From Tundrisphaera sp051175315 (GTDB lineage Bacteria; Planctomycetota; Planctomycetia; Isosphaerales; Isosphaeraceae), in assembly GCF_051175315.1 (NCBI RefSeq), contig NZ_CP195100.1, positions 3,162,001 through 3,226,000 of the forward strand: a stretch of DNA of 64,000 nt, written 5' to 3'. The notes under the pieces were generated by a model. The model made no database searches. It was not told the DNA's origin and saw only the letters and a program-made list of their open reading frames with translations. Position 1 is the stretch's first letter. Every line of letters starts with the position of its first letter. This document shows, one piece after another, positions 45,455 to 53,296 of the stretch. Both the position numbers and the translations under genes were made by a program.

Positions 45455-46111
45455 TCAGAAGCCGGCCGAAGGAGCCGGGACCGGCGGGGGCGGGGGCGTG
45501 CCGGGGGCCGGGGTGGCCGGGGCGGAATCGGGCACCGGGGCGGGCTCGGAGGCCGGGGCCGGCTCGGGGGTCGGGGCAGGGACAGGAGCCGGGGCGGCAG
45601 CCGGGGCGCTGGTCACCGGGTACTGCTTGGACGGGACGATCTGGCCCGACGGGATGTACTGGGCCGAGGCGTAGGTCTCATAAACCGGGGTGTAGGTGCC
45701 GTAGACCGGCATGCTGCCCAGCGAGCAGGTGTCGCAGACCGGGGCGGGGACCGCACAAACCGGGGCGCAGACCGGGGCGGGCTCGTAGCAGCCGCCGCAC
45801 GACCGCTTCTTGTGGCCGAACAGGCCGTGCTTGTGCTTCTTCCCGCTGTAGCAGGAGCTGTAGCACGACGAGTAGCAGGAGCTGTAGCACGACGAGTAGC
45901 AGCTGGAGGCGTAGCAGCTCGACGAGCTGTAGCACGACGAGTAGCAGCCGCTGTACATCGAGGAATAGCAGCTCGACGAGCTGTAGCACGACGAGTAGCA
46001 GGAGCTGTAGCACGACGAGTAGCAGCTGGAGGCGTAGGCCACCGGCTCGCACTTCTTGTGGTGACAACCCAGCCCGGTCAGAGCCATCAGCATCACGACG
46101 GTCGCCTGCAT
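45455..46111 (-). CDS. Cys-Tyr-Ser-Ser repeat, proline/alanine-tailed envelope protein
   Basis: The product has 218 residues. The start MQATVVMLMALTGLGCHHKK has a short hydrophobic signal with a Cys in a lipobox-like place, though the residues before it are not canonical. Residues about 28-90 consist of roughly 13 Cys-Tyr units in CYSS repeats (for example SSCYSSCYSSCYSS), interrupted by SSSSCYSSMYSGCYSS. A basic KKHKHGLFGHKKRS piece and CxxxC pairs follow, then a long Pro/Ala/Glu tail. The signal start has AGGGAG upstream. Exported structural or cross-linked coat material is inferred from the Cys and Tyr content. The coding DNA contains long exact direct repeats. Confidence 0.7.
   Translation of the reverse strand: MQATVVMLMALTGLGCHHKKCEPVAYASSCYSSCYSSCYSSCYSSSSCYSSMYSGCYSSCYSSSSCYASSCYSSCYSSCYSSCYSSCYSGKKHKHGLFGHKKRSCGGCYEPAPVCAPVCAVPAPVCDTCSLGSMPVYGTYTPVYETYASAQYIPSGQIVPSKQYPVTSAPAAAPAPVPAPTPEPAPASEPAPVPDSAPATPAPGTPPPPPVPAPSAGF
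45845..46037. repeat. Internal tandem and direct DNA repeats encoding CYSS units
   Basis: A 24-base unit, beginning GAGCTGTAGCACGACGAGTA on the plus strand and encoding CYSSCYSS on the minus strand, is repeated in variant forms. A 60-base block at 45855-45914 is repeated exactly at 45978-46037, an offset of 123 bases or 41 codons. Such identity at DNA level points to recent duplication inside the gene. Confidence 0.85.
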
Positions 46112-46462
46112 GTCGGAAACTCCCTGGGTGTGCAATTCTCGGTGTCAAACCTGGCGAGGGGGTCGGCCCCCGACGCCGGCCCCGCTCATGGGCCGACGCA
46201 TCATACCAGGATCCCCCTGCTCGCCGACCCGTTACTTCTGGCGTTTTCGTTATTGGTCGCTCAGATACCGCAAATTCTAGTCTCCCAATCGGCTGATGCA
46301 AGTCAATTTGGGAAATTTGCGTTGAAGATTTTGGATGGGGCGAATGGTGGGTCCTGGCGAGTTCCCCCGAGGCTGTCCCGTTCGGCTGGCCCGAAGCGTC
46401 GCGGGCGGCTAGTCTGGCAGCGCGGATCATGTGGCGATCGGCCGGGGTCGGGGGGAATCGGC
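46112..46462. other. Divergent intergenic region between the CYSS gene and the HTTM operon
   Basis: These 351 bases separate divergently transcribed genes. The middle (46240-46340) is conspicuously AT-richer than the surroundings and presumably holds promoters in both directions. No protein is encoded. Confidence 0.6.
46274..46306 (-). promoter_or_regulatory. Possible promoter of the CYSS-repeat gene
   Basis: On the minus strand TTGACT (46306-46301) is followed by TAGAAT (46279-46274), close to the two consensus hexamers. Their spacing of 21 bases is longer than normal. The element is about 165 bases before the start codon, in the AT-rich part of the region. It is tentative. Confidence 0.3.
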
Positions 46463-47092
46463 ATGGGACGGAGAATGGCGGATGAGGGCGATTGGGCCGA
46501 GGCCGACGCGCAGGGATGGCCGGTCTGGGCCAAGCGGCTCACGACCCTGGCCGTCCTGTTCCACGCCGCGGCGATCTGGGCCGGTGCCTGGGCGGCCGCG
46601 CCGGCCTCCGGGCTGGAAAGGGCCCTGGCCGATCGGTTCTCGGCCTACAATCAGTTCATCGATCAGGGCTACTCCTACCGGTACTACAGCCCGGAGCCGC
46701 CGCCCACGCCGGTGGTCACGGCCGAGTTGAGCTACGCCGACGGTCGCCCGAGCCGGACCGTCCGTCTGCCGGAGCGCGGGACCTGGCCCCGACTGAGATA
46801 CCAAAGGCAACTGGCCCTGGCCAACGCCCTGGCGGCCGACTTCGAGGATGCCCGGACCCATGCCGGCGACGGCTCGCGGAGCCGTTGGGCCCACGCCTAC
46901 GCGACCCACCTGGGGAAGGAAAATCCGGGATGTTCGGAGGTCACGCTCCGGCTCCAGATGCACCTGATCCCGCCGCTTGAACGGGTGCGCGATCAGGTGA
47001 GGCAACGCGGGTTCGCCCCGGTCGACCTGGACGCCGAGGAGTTCTACTCGACCCCCGAACGGATCGGAGTCTACCCGTGCAACGCTTCCTGA
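46463..47092 (+). CDS. Membrane-anchored partner protein of the HTTM protein
   Basis: The product has 209 residues with one N-terminal membrane segment (RLTTLAVLFHAAAIWAGAWA) and an exported soluble part. This part contains RFSAYNQFIDQGYSYRYYSP and a C-terminal piece, DLDAEEFYSTPERIGVYPC. No catalytic motif is seen. The ATG at 46463 is preceded by GGGGGAATCGGC. Its stop overlaps the next gene by 16 bases, so the two are translated together. The arrangement of a small membrane-anchored protein before an HTTM protein recurs in planctomycetes, which suggests a complex, but its role is unknown. Confidence 0.75.
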   Translation: MGRRMADEGDWAEADAQGWPVWAKRLTTLAVLFHAAAIWAGAWAAAPASGLERALADRFSAYNQFIDQGYSYRYYSPEPPPTPVVTAELSYADGRPSRTVRLPERGTWPRLRYQRQLALANALAADFEDARTHAGDGSRSRWAHAYATHLGKENPGCSEVTLRLQMHLIPPLERVRDQVRQRGFAPVDLDAEEFYSTPERIGVYPCNAS

Positions 47093-48507
47093 ACGGCCTG
47101 GTGGGCGTCCCGGCCGCGCTGGCGGGCTCGATCGCCCGCGGCTGGGATCGGTTCCTCTTCACCCCGGCCGATCCCACGCCCCTGGGCCTGATCCGCGTGC
47201 TGGTGGGGGGCCTCCTGACGTGGAGCATGCTGGTCTATGGGCTGGACCTGCACGCGTTCTTCGGCCGCCAGGGCTGGGCCAACCTGGAGACGGTGCTCCA
47301 GTTCCGCTCCGAGCAGGGGCCGGGGTCGTGGTCGTTCTGGTTCTACGTCCCCGACGCCATGCTCCGCCCGGTGTGGATCGCCTGCGTGGCCGTCCTGGCC
47401 GCGTTCACCCTGGGGCTGTGGAGCCGGACCACGGCCGTCCTGGCCTGGATCATCGTCGTCTCCACGGCGCGGCGGGCTCCGATCAGCCTGTACGGGTTCG
47501 ACAACATCGCCTCGACCTGGGCCCTGTACCTGGCGGTGTCCGGGGCGAGCGGCCAGGCGGTGTCGCTCGACCGGATGATCGCCCGCTATAGCAGGAGCCG
47601 GGCCGAGGTCGCCACCCGGCGCAAGGATGGGCTCTGGACGGCCCCGTCCGGCGTGCCTTCGCCCTCGATTTCGGCCAACCTGGGCTTGCGGCTGATCCAG
47701 TGCCACCTGGTCCTGATCTACGGGCTGTCCGGGCTGTCGAAGCTCCGGGGCAACCCCTGGTGGGAGGGGACGGCGATCTGGGGGACGATCGCCGCCGGGG
47801 AGTTCCGGCTGTTCGACCTGACCTGGCTGGCGGCGTTCCCGTTCCTCCTGAACGCGATGACCCACGCCGCCGTGGCCCTGGAGGTCGGCTACCCGGCCCT
47901 GGTCTGGGTCCGGCCGATCCGCCCGTTCATCGTGGCCGCGGCGATGATGATGCACGCGGCCATCGGGCTGACCCTGGGGCTGTTCGAGTTCGGCCTGGCC
48001 ATGATCGCCGGCAACCTCGCGTTCGCCTCCGGCCCGTGGCTCCGGAGCCTGGCCTCGGGCCTGGAGCAGCCCTCGGGCCGGGTCCTCTACGACGGCGCCT
48101 GCCCCCGGTGCCGGGCGTCGATGGCGCTGATCACCGCGATGGACCCGGACCGGGTCATCGAGCCGGTCGACCTGACCGCCGTGGACGTCGCGACCATCCA
48201 TCACGGGCTGACGAAGGAGGAATGCCTCCGGGCGATGCACCTGGTCCGCAGCGACGGGGTGGTCGAGGTCGGCTACGAGGCGGTCATGCGAATCCTGGGC
48301 TGGACCCCCCTGGGCCGCATGCCGGCGATGGTCCGGTATGTGCCGGGGGTTTCGTGGGTCGGCCGTCGGGTCTACAATCGGATTGCGGCGACGCGCCCGC
48401 GCGATGGTTCCTGCAACGACGAGGCTTGTGGCATCCACCCGCCCGGGGGCCGGCGACCGGCGGACGGCCGCCCGGCCTCGACCCAGCCCGGGAAGGTCAC
48501 CCGATGA
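47077..48507 (+). CDS. HTTM (vitamin-K-carboxylase-like) membrane protein fused to a DCC/DUF393 domain
   Basis: The product has 476 residues. The GTG start overlaps the upstream gene. The N-terminal 330 residues contain many hydrophobic helices and HTTM-family landmarks: LGLIRVLVGGLLTWSMLVYG, LYGFDNIASTWALYLAVSG and LIYGLSGLSKLRGNPWWEG. This fold is shared with vitamin-K-dependent gamma-carboxylase. The C-terminal 130 residues are a DUF393/DCC-type thiol-oxidoreductase-like domain with VLYDGACPRCRASMALI, where CPRC replaces the usual C-x-x-C of thioredoxin-like proteins. A membrane enzyme acting on a lipid or quinone with a redox-linked domain is inferred. The tail ends in ATGA overlapping the next gene. 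Confidence 0.85.
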   Translation: MQRFLNGLVGVPAALAGSIARGWDRFLFTPADPTPLGLIRVLVGGLLTWSMLVYGLDLHAFFGRQGWANLETVLQFRSEQGPGSWSFWFYVPDAMLRPVWIACVAVLAAFTLGLWSRTTAVLAWIIVVSTARRAPISLYGFDNIASTWALYLAVSGASGQAVSLDRMIARYSRSRAEVATRRKDGLWTAPSGVPSPSISANLGLRLIQCHLVLIYGLSGLSKLRGNPWWEGTAIWGTIAAGEFRLFDLTWLAAFPFLLNAMTHAAVALEVGYPALVWVRPIRPFIVAAAMMMHAAIGLTLGLFEFGLAMIAGNLAFASGPWLRSLASGLEQPSGRVLYDGACPRCRASMALITAMDPDRVIEPVDLTAVDVATIHHGLTKEECLRAMHLVRSDGVVEVGYEAVMRILGWTPLGRMPAMVRYVPGVSWVGRRVYNRIAATRPRDGSCNDEACGIHPPGGRRPADGRPASTQPGKVTR

Positions 48508-48836
48508 GCCCCGATCCCTCGACGCCCGAGCCCGCCCCGCGTCGGATGTTCATCCGAGAGCCCGGCTGGCGGGTCGGGCACAAGCTCGGCAGCGAGCGCG
48601 AATTCTGCTATGCGATGGCCCCCGGACAGGATTACTACCACCGCCTGCTCGATGGCGAGATCTACGTCCATCACGGCGACGAGCGGCTCTGCCTCGCCTG
48701 CGCCGAGCGGCGGGGCCTGCTCGCCTACGAGCCCAAGGGGCTGGGCCGGCCCGGTTCGGCTGCATCGGGATTCGTGATCGAATACGATCCGGCGAACGAC
48801 GAGGGGGGGCAGGGCGGCCTTGAGCTGGAACCGTGA
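48504..48836 (+). CDS. Small CxxC-containing protein, third gene of the HTTM operon
   Basis: The product has 110 residues. The ATG overlaps the HTTM stop by four bases (ATGA). Features are RMFIREPGWRVGHKLGSERE, YYHRLLDGEIYVHHGDERLC and a CLAC motif at the end of LCLACAERRG, which could bind a metal or serve in redox chemistry. An acidic, glycine-rich tail follows. There is no signal peptide. No family is recognised. Operon position suggests a role with the HTTM/DCC protein. Confidence 0.7.
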   Translation: MSPDPSTPEPAPRRMFIREPGWRVGHKLGSEREFCYAMAPGQDYYHRLLDGEIYVHHGDERLCLACAERRGLLAYEPKGLGRPGSAASGFVIEYDPANDEGGQGGLELEP

Positions 48837-48899
48837 GGCGATCCGACTTCGGCGACCGTGCCGGGAGCGGGCGGGATGCGTGACCCCGTCCGTTCGATC

Positions 48900-48936
48900 T
48901 TGACTTGTCTGGTCGAAATGGGGATGATTCGTCCCC
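48900..48936 (+). promoter_or_regulatory. Promoter with overlapping dyad upstream of the Rrf2 gene
   Basis: TTGACT (48900-48905) and GATGAT (48923-48928) are spaced by exactly 17 bases. A dyad, GGGGA (48920-48924) and TCCCC (48932-48936), overlaps the -10 element. The Rrf2 start codon lies 22 bases after the dyad, with GAGGTGAG between. A place for autoregulation by the Rrf2 protein is inferred. Confidence 0.55.
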
Positions 48937-48957
48937 GTCCGAGGTGAGATCGTACCG

Positions 48958-49407
48958 ATGAGCGTTTCTTCCAAGTGCTACTACGCCTTGCGTGCGATCT
49001 ACGCCCTCGCCGAACACGCCAGCACCGAGCCCCTGAAGATCGCCGAGATCGCCGAGCGGGAGCTGATCCCGGTGCGATTCCTGGAGGTCATCCTGGGCCA
49101 GCTCAAGGGCGGCGGGTTCGTCCGGAGCCGTCGCGGCGCGGAGGGGGGGTACACCCTGGCCAAGGCGCCCGAGGACATCACCGTCGGCGAGGTGATGCGG
49201 TACGTGGACGGGCCGATCGCCCCGGTGGATTGCGTCAGCCAGTCCCGGCCCAAGGAGTGCGAGTTCCACGGGCACTGCCACTTCTTCGGTTTCTGGTGCC
49301 GGGTCCGCCAGGCCATGTCGGACGTCGTCGACAAGACCACCTTCGCCGACCTGATCGTCGAGAATCGCGACCGGAAACGTGAGTATGTCGGCGACTGGAT
49401 CATCTGA
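48958..49407 (+). CDS. Rrf2-family transcriptional regulator, possible Fe-S or thiol sensor
   Basis: The product has 149 residues. The Rrf2 winged helix is evident: KCYYALRAIYALAEHASTEP, IAEIAERELIPVRFLEVILG and GGFVRSRRGAEGGYTLAKAP. The C-terminal half contains four cysteines, Cys92, Cys101, Cys106 and Cys113, in DCVSQSRPKECEFHGHC and FGFWC. IscR and NsrR hold a [2Fe-2S] or [4Fe-4S] cluster with three Cys in this place; here the spacing is different, C-x8-C-x4-C-x6-C. It immediately precedes a complete sulfate importer, which points to a CymR-like role in sulfur or cysteine control. The promoter and dyad upstream are described separately. Confidence 0.9.
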   Translation: MSVSSKCYYALRAIYALAEHASTEPLKIAEIAERELIPVRFLEVILGQLKGGGFVRSRRGAEGGYTLAKAPEDITVGEVMRYVDGPIAPVDCVSQSRPKECEFHGHCHFFGFWCRVRQAMSDVVDKTTFADLIVENRDRKREYVGDWII

Positions 49408-49426
49408 GAGGCAGGGACGAGCTGCG

Positions 49427-50470
49427 ATGCGACGACCGGAGGGGGCGAAGTTCGGGGCCTGGTTGATGGGGCTGCTCCTGGCGGCCTCCGGCCCCTCGTG
49501 CGGCCCTCGGGTCGGCGCCTCGCAAGGGGTCGATACCCTGACCCTGGGCGCCTATTCGGTCGTCCGCGAGGCGTTCCACGACGGGCTGATCCCCGCCTTC
49601 ACGAAGTCCTGGGCCGACAAGACCGGCCGGGCCGTGCGGTTCGAGGAGTCGTACAACGCCTCCGGGGCCCAGTCCCGCGCCATCGCCGCCGGGTTCGATG
49701 CCGACATCGCCGTGCTGTCGCTCCAGGGGGACATGGACAACCTGGTCAAGGCGGGCGTGGTCGAGAAGGGCTGGGACGCCGGCCCGACCCGGGGCATGGC
49801 CACCCGCAGCCTGGTCGTGATCGGCGTCCGCGACGGCAACCCCAAGAACATCCGCGATTGGGCCGACCTGGCCAATCCCGGCGTCGGCGTCCTCTACCCC
49901 GACCCCAAGACCTCGGGCGGGGCCCGCTGGAACATCGCTGCCGTCTGGGGGGCCGGGCTCCTCGGGGCGGATCGGGACAAGCCCGACCCGGAGGCCGCCC
50001 GCGACCTCCTGTCCCGGGTCCAGGCCAACGTGGTGAACATGGACAGCTCCGGCCGGCAGAGCCTGGCGACCTTCGAACGCGGGACCGGCGACGCCGTGGT
50101 CACCTACGAGAACGAACTGCTCCTCCGGGAGAAGTTCGTCCCGCATCCGATCCCTTATGTGACCCCGCCCGCGACGCTCCAGATCGAGAGCCCCGCGGCG
50201 CTGGTCGAGGCCTCGGTCCGCCGCCACGGCAACCGGCAGGTCGCCCAGGCGTTCCTCGAATTCATCCGCTCGGACGAGGGGCAGCGGATCCTCGGTGATT
50301 ACGGCTTCCGGCCCATCGACCCGAAGGTTGAGGTGCCCGGCCAGGCCCCGCTGCCGCCCCGCCTGTTCACGATCAAGGATCTCGGGGGCTGGTCCCAGGT
50401 GAAGAAGACTGTGTTCGATCCCGGAGGCGTCTTCGATCGGACGTTCACCCGTCGCGGCGGGGGGAAGTGA
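49427..50470 (+). CDS. Sulfate ABC transporter, substrate-binding protein
   Basis: The product has 347 residues. A signal sequence (AWLMGLLLAASGPSC) may be a lipoprotein type with Cys in GPSCGP. The mature protein follows the sulfate/thiosulfate-binding family: GAYSVVREAFHDGLIPAF, FEESYNASGAQSRAIAAGFD, ADIAVLSLQGDMDNLVKAG, LYPDPKTSGGARWNIAAVWG and GDAVVTYENELLLREKF. These blocks hold the anion in Sbp/CysP proteins. The ATG at 49427 has AGGGACGAG upstream. It begins the transporter set 20 bases after the Rrf2 stop; the permease genes follow directly. Confidence 0.93.
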   Translation: MRRPEGAKFGAWLMGLLLAASGPSCGPRVGASQGVDTLTLGAYSVVREAFHDGLIPAFTKSWADKTGRAVRFEESYNASGAQSRAIAAGFDADIAVLSLQGDMDNLVKAGVVEKGWDAGPTRGMATRSLVVIGVRDGNPKNIRDWADLANPGVGVLYPDPKTSGGARWNIAAVWGAGLLGADRDKPDPEAARDLLSRVQANVVNMDSSGRQSLATFERGTGDAVVTYENELLLREKFVPHPIPYVTPPATLQIESPAALVEASVRRHGNRQVAQAFLEFIRSDEGQRILGDYGFRPIDPKVEVPGQAPLPPRLFTIKDLGGWSQVKKTVFDPGGVFDRTFTRRGGGK

Positions 50471-50475
50471 CGACG

Positions 50476-51285
50476 ATGACGAGGCGACCCGAACACGTCC
50501 CGGCGTTGATGCTCCGGGCCTCGACCCTGGCCTACCTCGGCGTGATGGTGGCGCTGCCCCTGGCCACGCTGGCTTATCAGGCGGCGGAGCCCGGCCCGGC
50601 CGCGTTCCGCAAGGCGATCTTCGACCCGTTTGCCTGGCACGCCCTCCAGCTCACGATCACGACGGCCCTGATCATGGTGGCCATCAACGCCGTGGCGGGC
50701 ACGGCCACCGCCTGGGTTTTAGTCCGCTACGACTTCCCCGGCAAGGGGATCATGAATGCTTTGATCGACCTGCCGTTCGCCGTGCCCACGGTGGTCACCG
50801 GGCTGATGCTGGTGGCCCTCTATGGACCGTCGAGCGCGCTGGGGGCGGTGCTGGGCCGATTCGGGCTAGGGGTCATCTACCAGCAGCCGGGCATCGTCCT
50901 GGCGCTCCTGTTCGTCACCTACCCGTTCGTTATCCGCAGCGTGCAGCCGGTGCTCCTGGAGATCGACCGGGGCGAGGAGGAGGCTGCGGCGACGCTGGGG
51001 GCCCGGCCCTGGACGATCTTCCGCCGCGTGACCCTGCCCACCCTGTTCCCCTCGATCCTCACCGGCACGGCGCTGGCGTTCAGCCGGGCGCTCGGGGAGT
51101 TCGGCAGCGTGGTGATGGTGGCCGGCAACCGTCCTCTGGAGACCAAGACCGGGCCGATGTACATCTTCGGGGAGATCGAGAGCGGCCGGCCCCACGGGGC
51201 CCTGGTCGTTTCTTCGGTGCTGCTGGCGGCGTCGCTGGGCATCCTGATCGTCCTGAACCTGATCCAACGAACCCGAAAGGCCTGA
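50476..51285 (+). CDS. cysT: Sulfate ABC transporter, permease CysT
   Basis: The product has 269 residues and about six membrane helices. Landmarks of the binding-protein-dependent permease family are LQLTITTALIMVAINAVAG, DLPFAVPTVVTGLMLVALYG and the EAA loop EEEAAATLGARPWTIFRRVT, with GEFGSVVMVAGN after it. It is similar to CysT/CysU. ATG 50476 is preferred because the GGGGGAAG site fits it; an overlapping GTG at 50467 is an alternative. With CysW it forms the membrane channel of the importer. Confidence 0.92.
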   Translation: MTRRPEHVPALMLRASTLAYLGVMVALPLATLAYQAAEPGPAAFRKAIFDPFAWHALQLTITTALIMVAINAVAGTATAWVLVRYDFPGKGIMNALIDLPFAVPTVVTGLMLVALYGPSSALGAVLGRFGLGVIYQQPGIVLALLFVTYPFVIRSVQPVLLEIDRGEEEAAATLGARPWTIFRRVTLPTLFPSILTGTALAFSRALGEFGSVVMVAGNRPLETKTGPMYIFGEIESGRPHGALVVSSVLLAASLGILIVLNLIQRTRKA

Positions 51286-51289
51286 CGCC

Positions 51290-52153
51290 GTGGCCAGCCC
51301 CGCATCGCCCGCGACCACCCTCGGCAATCGGTCGGCGTTCTGGAGCGGCCGGACGCTCCTGATCGGCCTGGTCGTCGGCTGGTTCGCGATCCTGATCCTG
51401 GTGCCGACCCTGTCGCTGGTGAGGACGGCGCTGGCCGGCGGGTTCCGGCCGTTCTGGGATGCCCTGCTGTCGGCCGACGCCCGCAGGGCCTTCGGCCTGA
51501 CGATCGGGATCACGGTGGTCGCCACTCTGGTCAACACCCTGTTCGGCCTGGCCTTCGCGCTGGTGCTGGTGCGGCAGAAGTTCTGGGGCCGGGCGTTCGC
51601 CGACGGCCTGGTGGACCTGCCGTTCGCGGTGTCGCCGATCATCGCCGGGCTGATGCTGGTGATCGTCTACGGCCCGAATGGCTGGCTGGGCCGACCCCTG
51701 GAGGCGGCCGGCCTTCGGGTGGTCTACGCCTGGCCCGGGATGGTGCTGGCCACCCTGTTCGTGACCCTCCCGTTCGTGGTCCGCGAGGTCGTGCCGGTCC
51801 TGGTGGAGTTCGGCGTCGACCAGGAAGAAGTCGCCCGGACCCTGGGCGCGGGCCGGTGGCGGACCTTCTGGCAGGTGACCTTGCCCTCGATCCGCTGGGG
51901 GCTGGCCTACGGCGTGACCCTGACCGTGGCCCGCTCCCTGGGCGAGTTCGGGGCGCTTTTGGTGGTGTCGGGCAACATCCTGGGCCGGACCCAGACGGCC
52001 ACCCTGTACATCCACGACGGGATCGAGGGGTTCCACCCCGAAGGGGCCTACGCCGCCAGCGTGGCCCTAGCCGGGATCTCCTTCGTCCTGCTGATCGGCA
52101 TGGAATCGCTGCGTCGTCGCGTCGAGGCCCACGAACACAACCGGGGCGAGTGA
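51290..52153 (+). CDS. cysW: Sulfate ABC transporter, permease CysW
   Basis: The product has 287 residues with about six membrane helices. It carries FGLTIGITVVATLVNTLFGL, DLPFAVSPIIAGLMLVIVYG, the EAA loop DQEEVARTLGAGRWRTFWQV and RSLGEFGALLVVSGNI, the expected CysW pattern. The GTG start at 51290 lies four bases after the CysT stop. It pairs with CysT as a heterodimeric channel. The stop precedes the ATPase start by 53 bases. Confidence 0.92.
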   Translation: MASPASPATTLGNRSAFWSGRTLLIGLVVGWFAILILVPTLSLVRTALAGGFRPFWDALLSADARRAFGLTIGITVVATLVNTLFGLAFALVLVRQKFWGRAFADGLVDLPFAVSPIIAGLMLVIVYGPNGWLGRPLEAAGLRVVYAWPGMVLATLFVTLPFVVREVVPVLVEFGVDQEEVARTLGAGRWRTFWQVTLPSIRWGLAYGVTLTVARSLGEFGALLVVSGNILGRTQTATLYIHDGIEGFHPEGAYAASVALAGISFVLLIGMESLRRRVEAHEHNRGE

Positions 52154-52206
52154 ACGGGCTCGGTCCCGTCTCCCCCTCAGCCAGAGATCTCGTCCGGGAG
52201 GATGCC

Positions 52207-53277
52207 GTGGGTATCGTGGTCCGCGACCTTCAGAAGAAGCTGGGCAAGTTCCGGATCGACTCGGTCTCCTTCGAGGTCCCATCCGGCCAGCTCGTGGCGC
52301 TGCTCGGCCCGTCGGGCTCGGGCAAGAGCACGATCCTGCGGATCATCGCCGGGCTGGAGCAGGCCGACTCGGGATCGGTCGAGCTGACCGGCGAGGACGC
52401 CACCCGGATGCCGGTCCAGCGCCGGGGCGTCGGCTTCGTGTTCCAGCACTACGCCCTGTTCCGCCACATGACGGTCCGCCAGAACGTGGCGTTCGGCCTG
52501 GAAGTCCAGAAGCTGCCCAAGGCCGAGATCCGCGACCGGGTCGAGGAGCTGCTGAGGCTGGTCCAGCTGGCCGATTACGCCGAGCGATTCCCCTCGCAGT
52601 TGTCGGGTGGGCAGAGGCAGCGGGTCGCACTGGCGCGGGCTCTGGCCCCCCGGCCCAAGGTGCTCCTCCTGGACGAGCCGTTCGGGGCGCTCGACTCGCG
52701 GGTCCGGGACGAGCTGCGGAGCTGGCTCCGCCGGCTCCACGACGAGGTCCACGTCACCACCCTGTTCGTCACCCACGACCAGCAGGAGGCGTTCGAGGTC
52801 TCCGACCAGATCGTGGTCCTGGACAAGGGGAAGATCGAGCAGATGGGCCCGCCCCAGGAACTCTACGAACGGCCGGTCTCGCCGTTCGTGACCGAGTTCC
52901 TCGGCGCCGTCAACATCCTCCCGTTCGAGACCGTGCTGAACATGGAGATGCAGCACGACGAGGCCCCTCTCCCGCTGGATGTGCCCGGCAGCGACGGTCC
53001 GACCCTGGTCTACGTCCGGCCGCACGACCTGGACATCGCCCGGAGCCGGAACGGCAAGCCGGCCTGGGCGTCGCAGATCCGCCGCCTGACCCGCCTGGGC
53101 GCGCTGGTGCGGCTCGACCTCCGGCTGGCCGACGGCACGCCGCTCCAGGTCCAGCTCACCCGCGAGCGGTGCCAGGAATTGAACCTGGCCGAGGGGGAGC
53201 AGATCTTCGTGACGCCCAAGGACCTCAAGGTCTTCCACGGCCGGCGCGGGGTGTTCGTCGAGAACTACGTGATCTGA
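52207..53277 (+). CDS. cysA: Sulfate ABC transporter, ATP-binding protein CysA
   Basis: The product has 356 residues. It has Walker A (GPSGSGKST), the Q-loop in FVFQHYALFRHMTVRQNVAF, the signature LSGGQRQRVALARAL, Walker B VLLLDEPFGALDS and the switch His in FVTHDQQEAFE. A C-terminal regulatory domain typical of CysA follows (LVYVRPHDLDIARSRNGKPA). The GTG start at 52207 fits a GGGAGG site; an earlier GTG at 52150, overlapping the CysW stop, would add 19 residues not expected by the family. It energises CysT/CysW for sulfate or thiosulfate uptake. Confidence 0.93.
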   Translation: MGIVVRDLQKKLGKFRIDSVSFEVPSGQLVALLGPSGSGKSTILRIIAGLEQADSGSVELTGEDATRMPVQRRGVGFVFQHYALFRHMTVRQNVAFGLEVQKLPKAEIRDRVEELLRLVQLADYAERFPSQLSGGQRQRVALARALAPRPKVLLLDEPFGALDSRVRDELRSWLRRLHDEVHVTTLFVTHDQQEAFEVSDQIVVLDKGKIEQMGPPQELYERPVSPFVTEFLGAVNILPFETVLNMEMQHDEAPLPLDVPGSDGPTLVYVRPHDLDIARSRNGKPAWASQIRRLTRLGALVRLDLRLADGTPLQVQLTRERCQELNLAEGEQIFVTPKDLKVFHGRRGVFVENYVI

Positions 53278-53296
53278 CCCGATCGAGGAGCGCCGG

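Noticed and set aside
45845..46037. Repeats considered as a CRISPR array
   Set aside because: The repeats are in-frame inside a coding gene, have no unique spacers and encode CYSS units. No cas genes are present.
52150..52206. GTG at 52150 as the cysA start
   Set aside because: It overlaps the cysW stop but has no good Shine-Dalgarno site and adds 19 residues not expected at the N-terminus of CysA.
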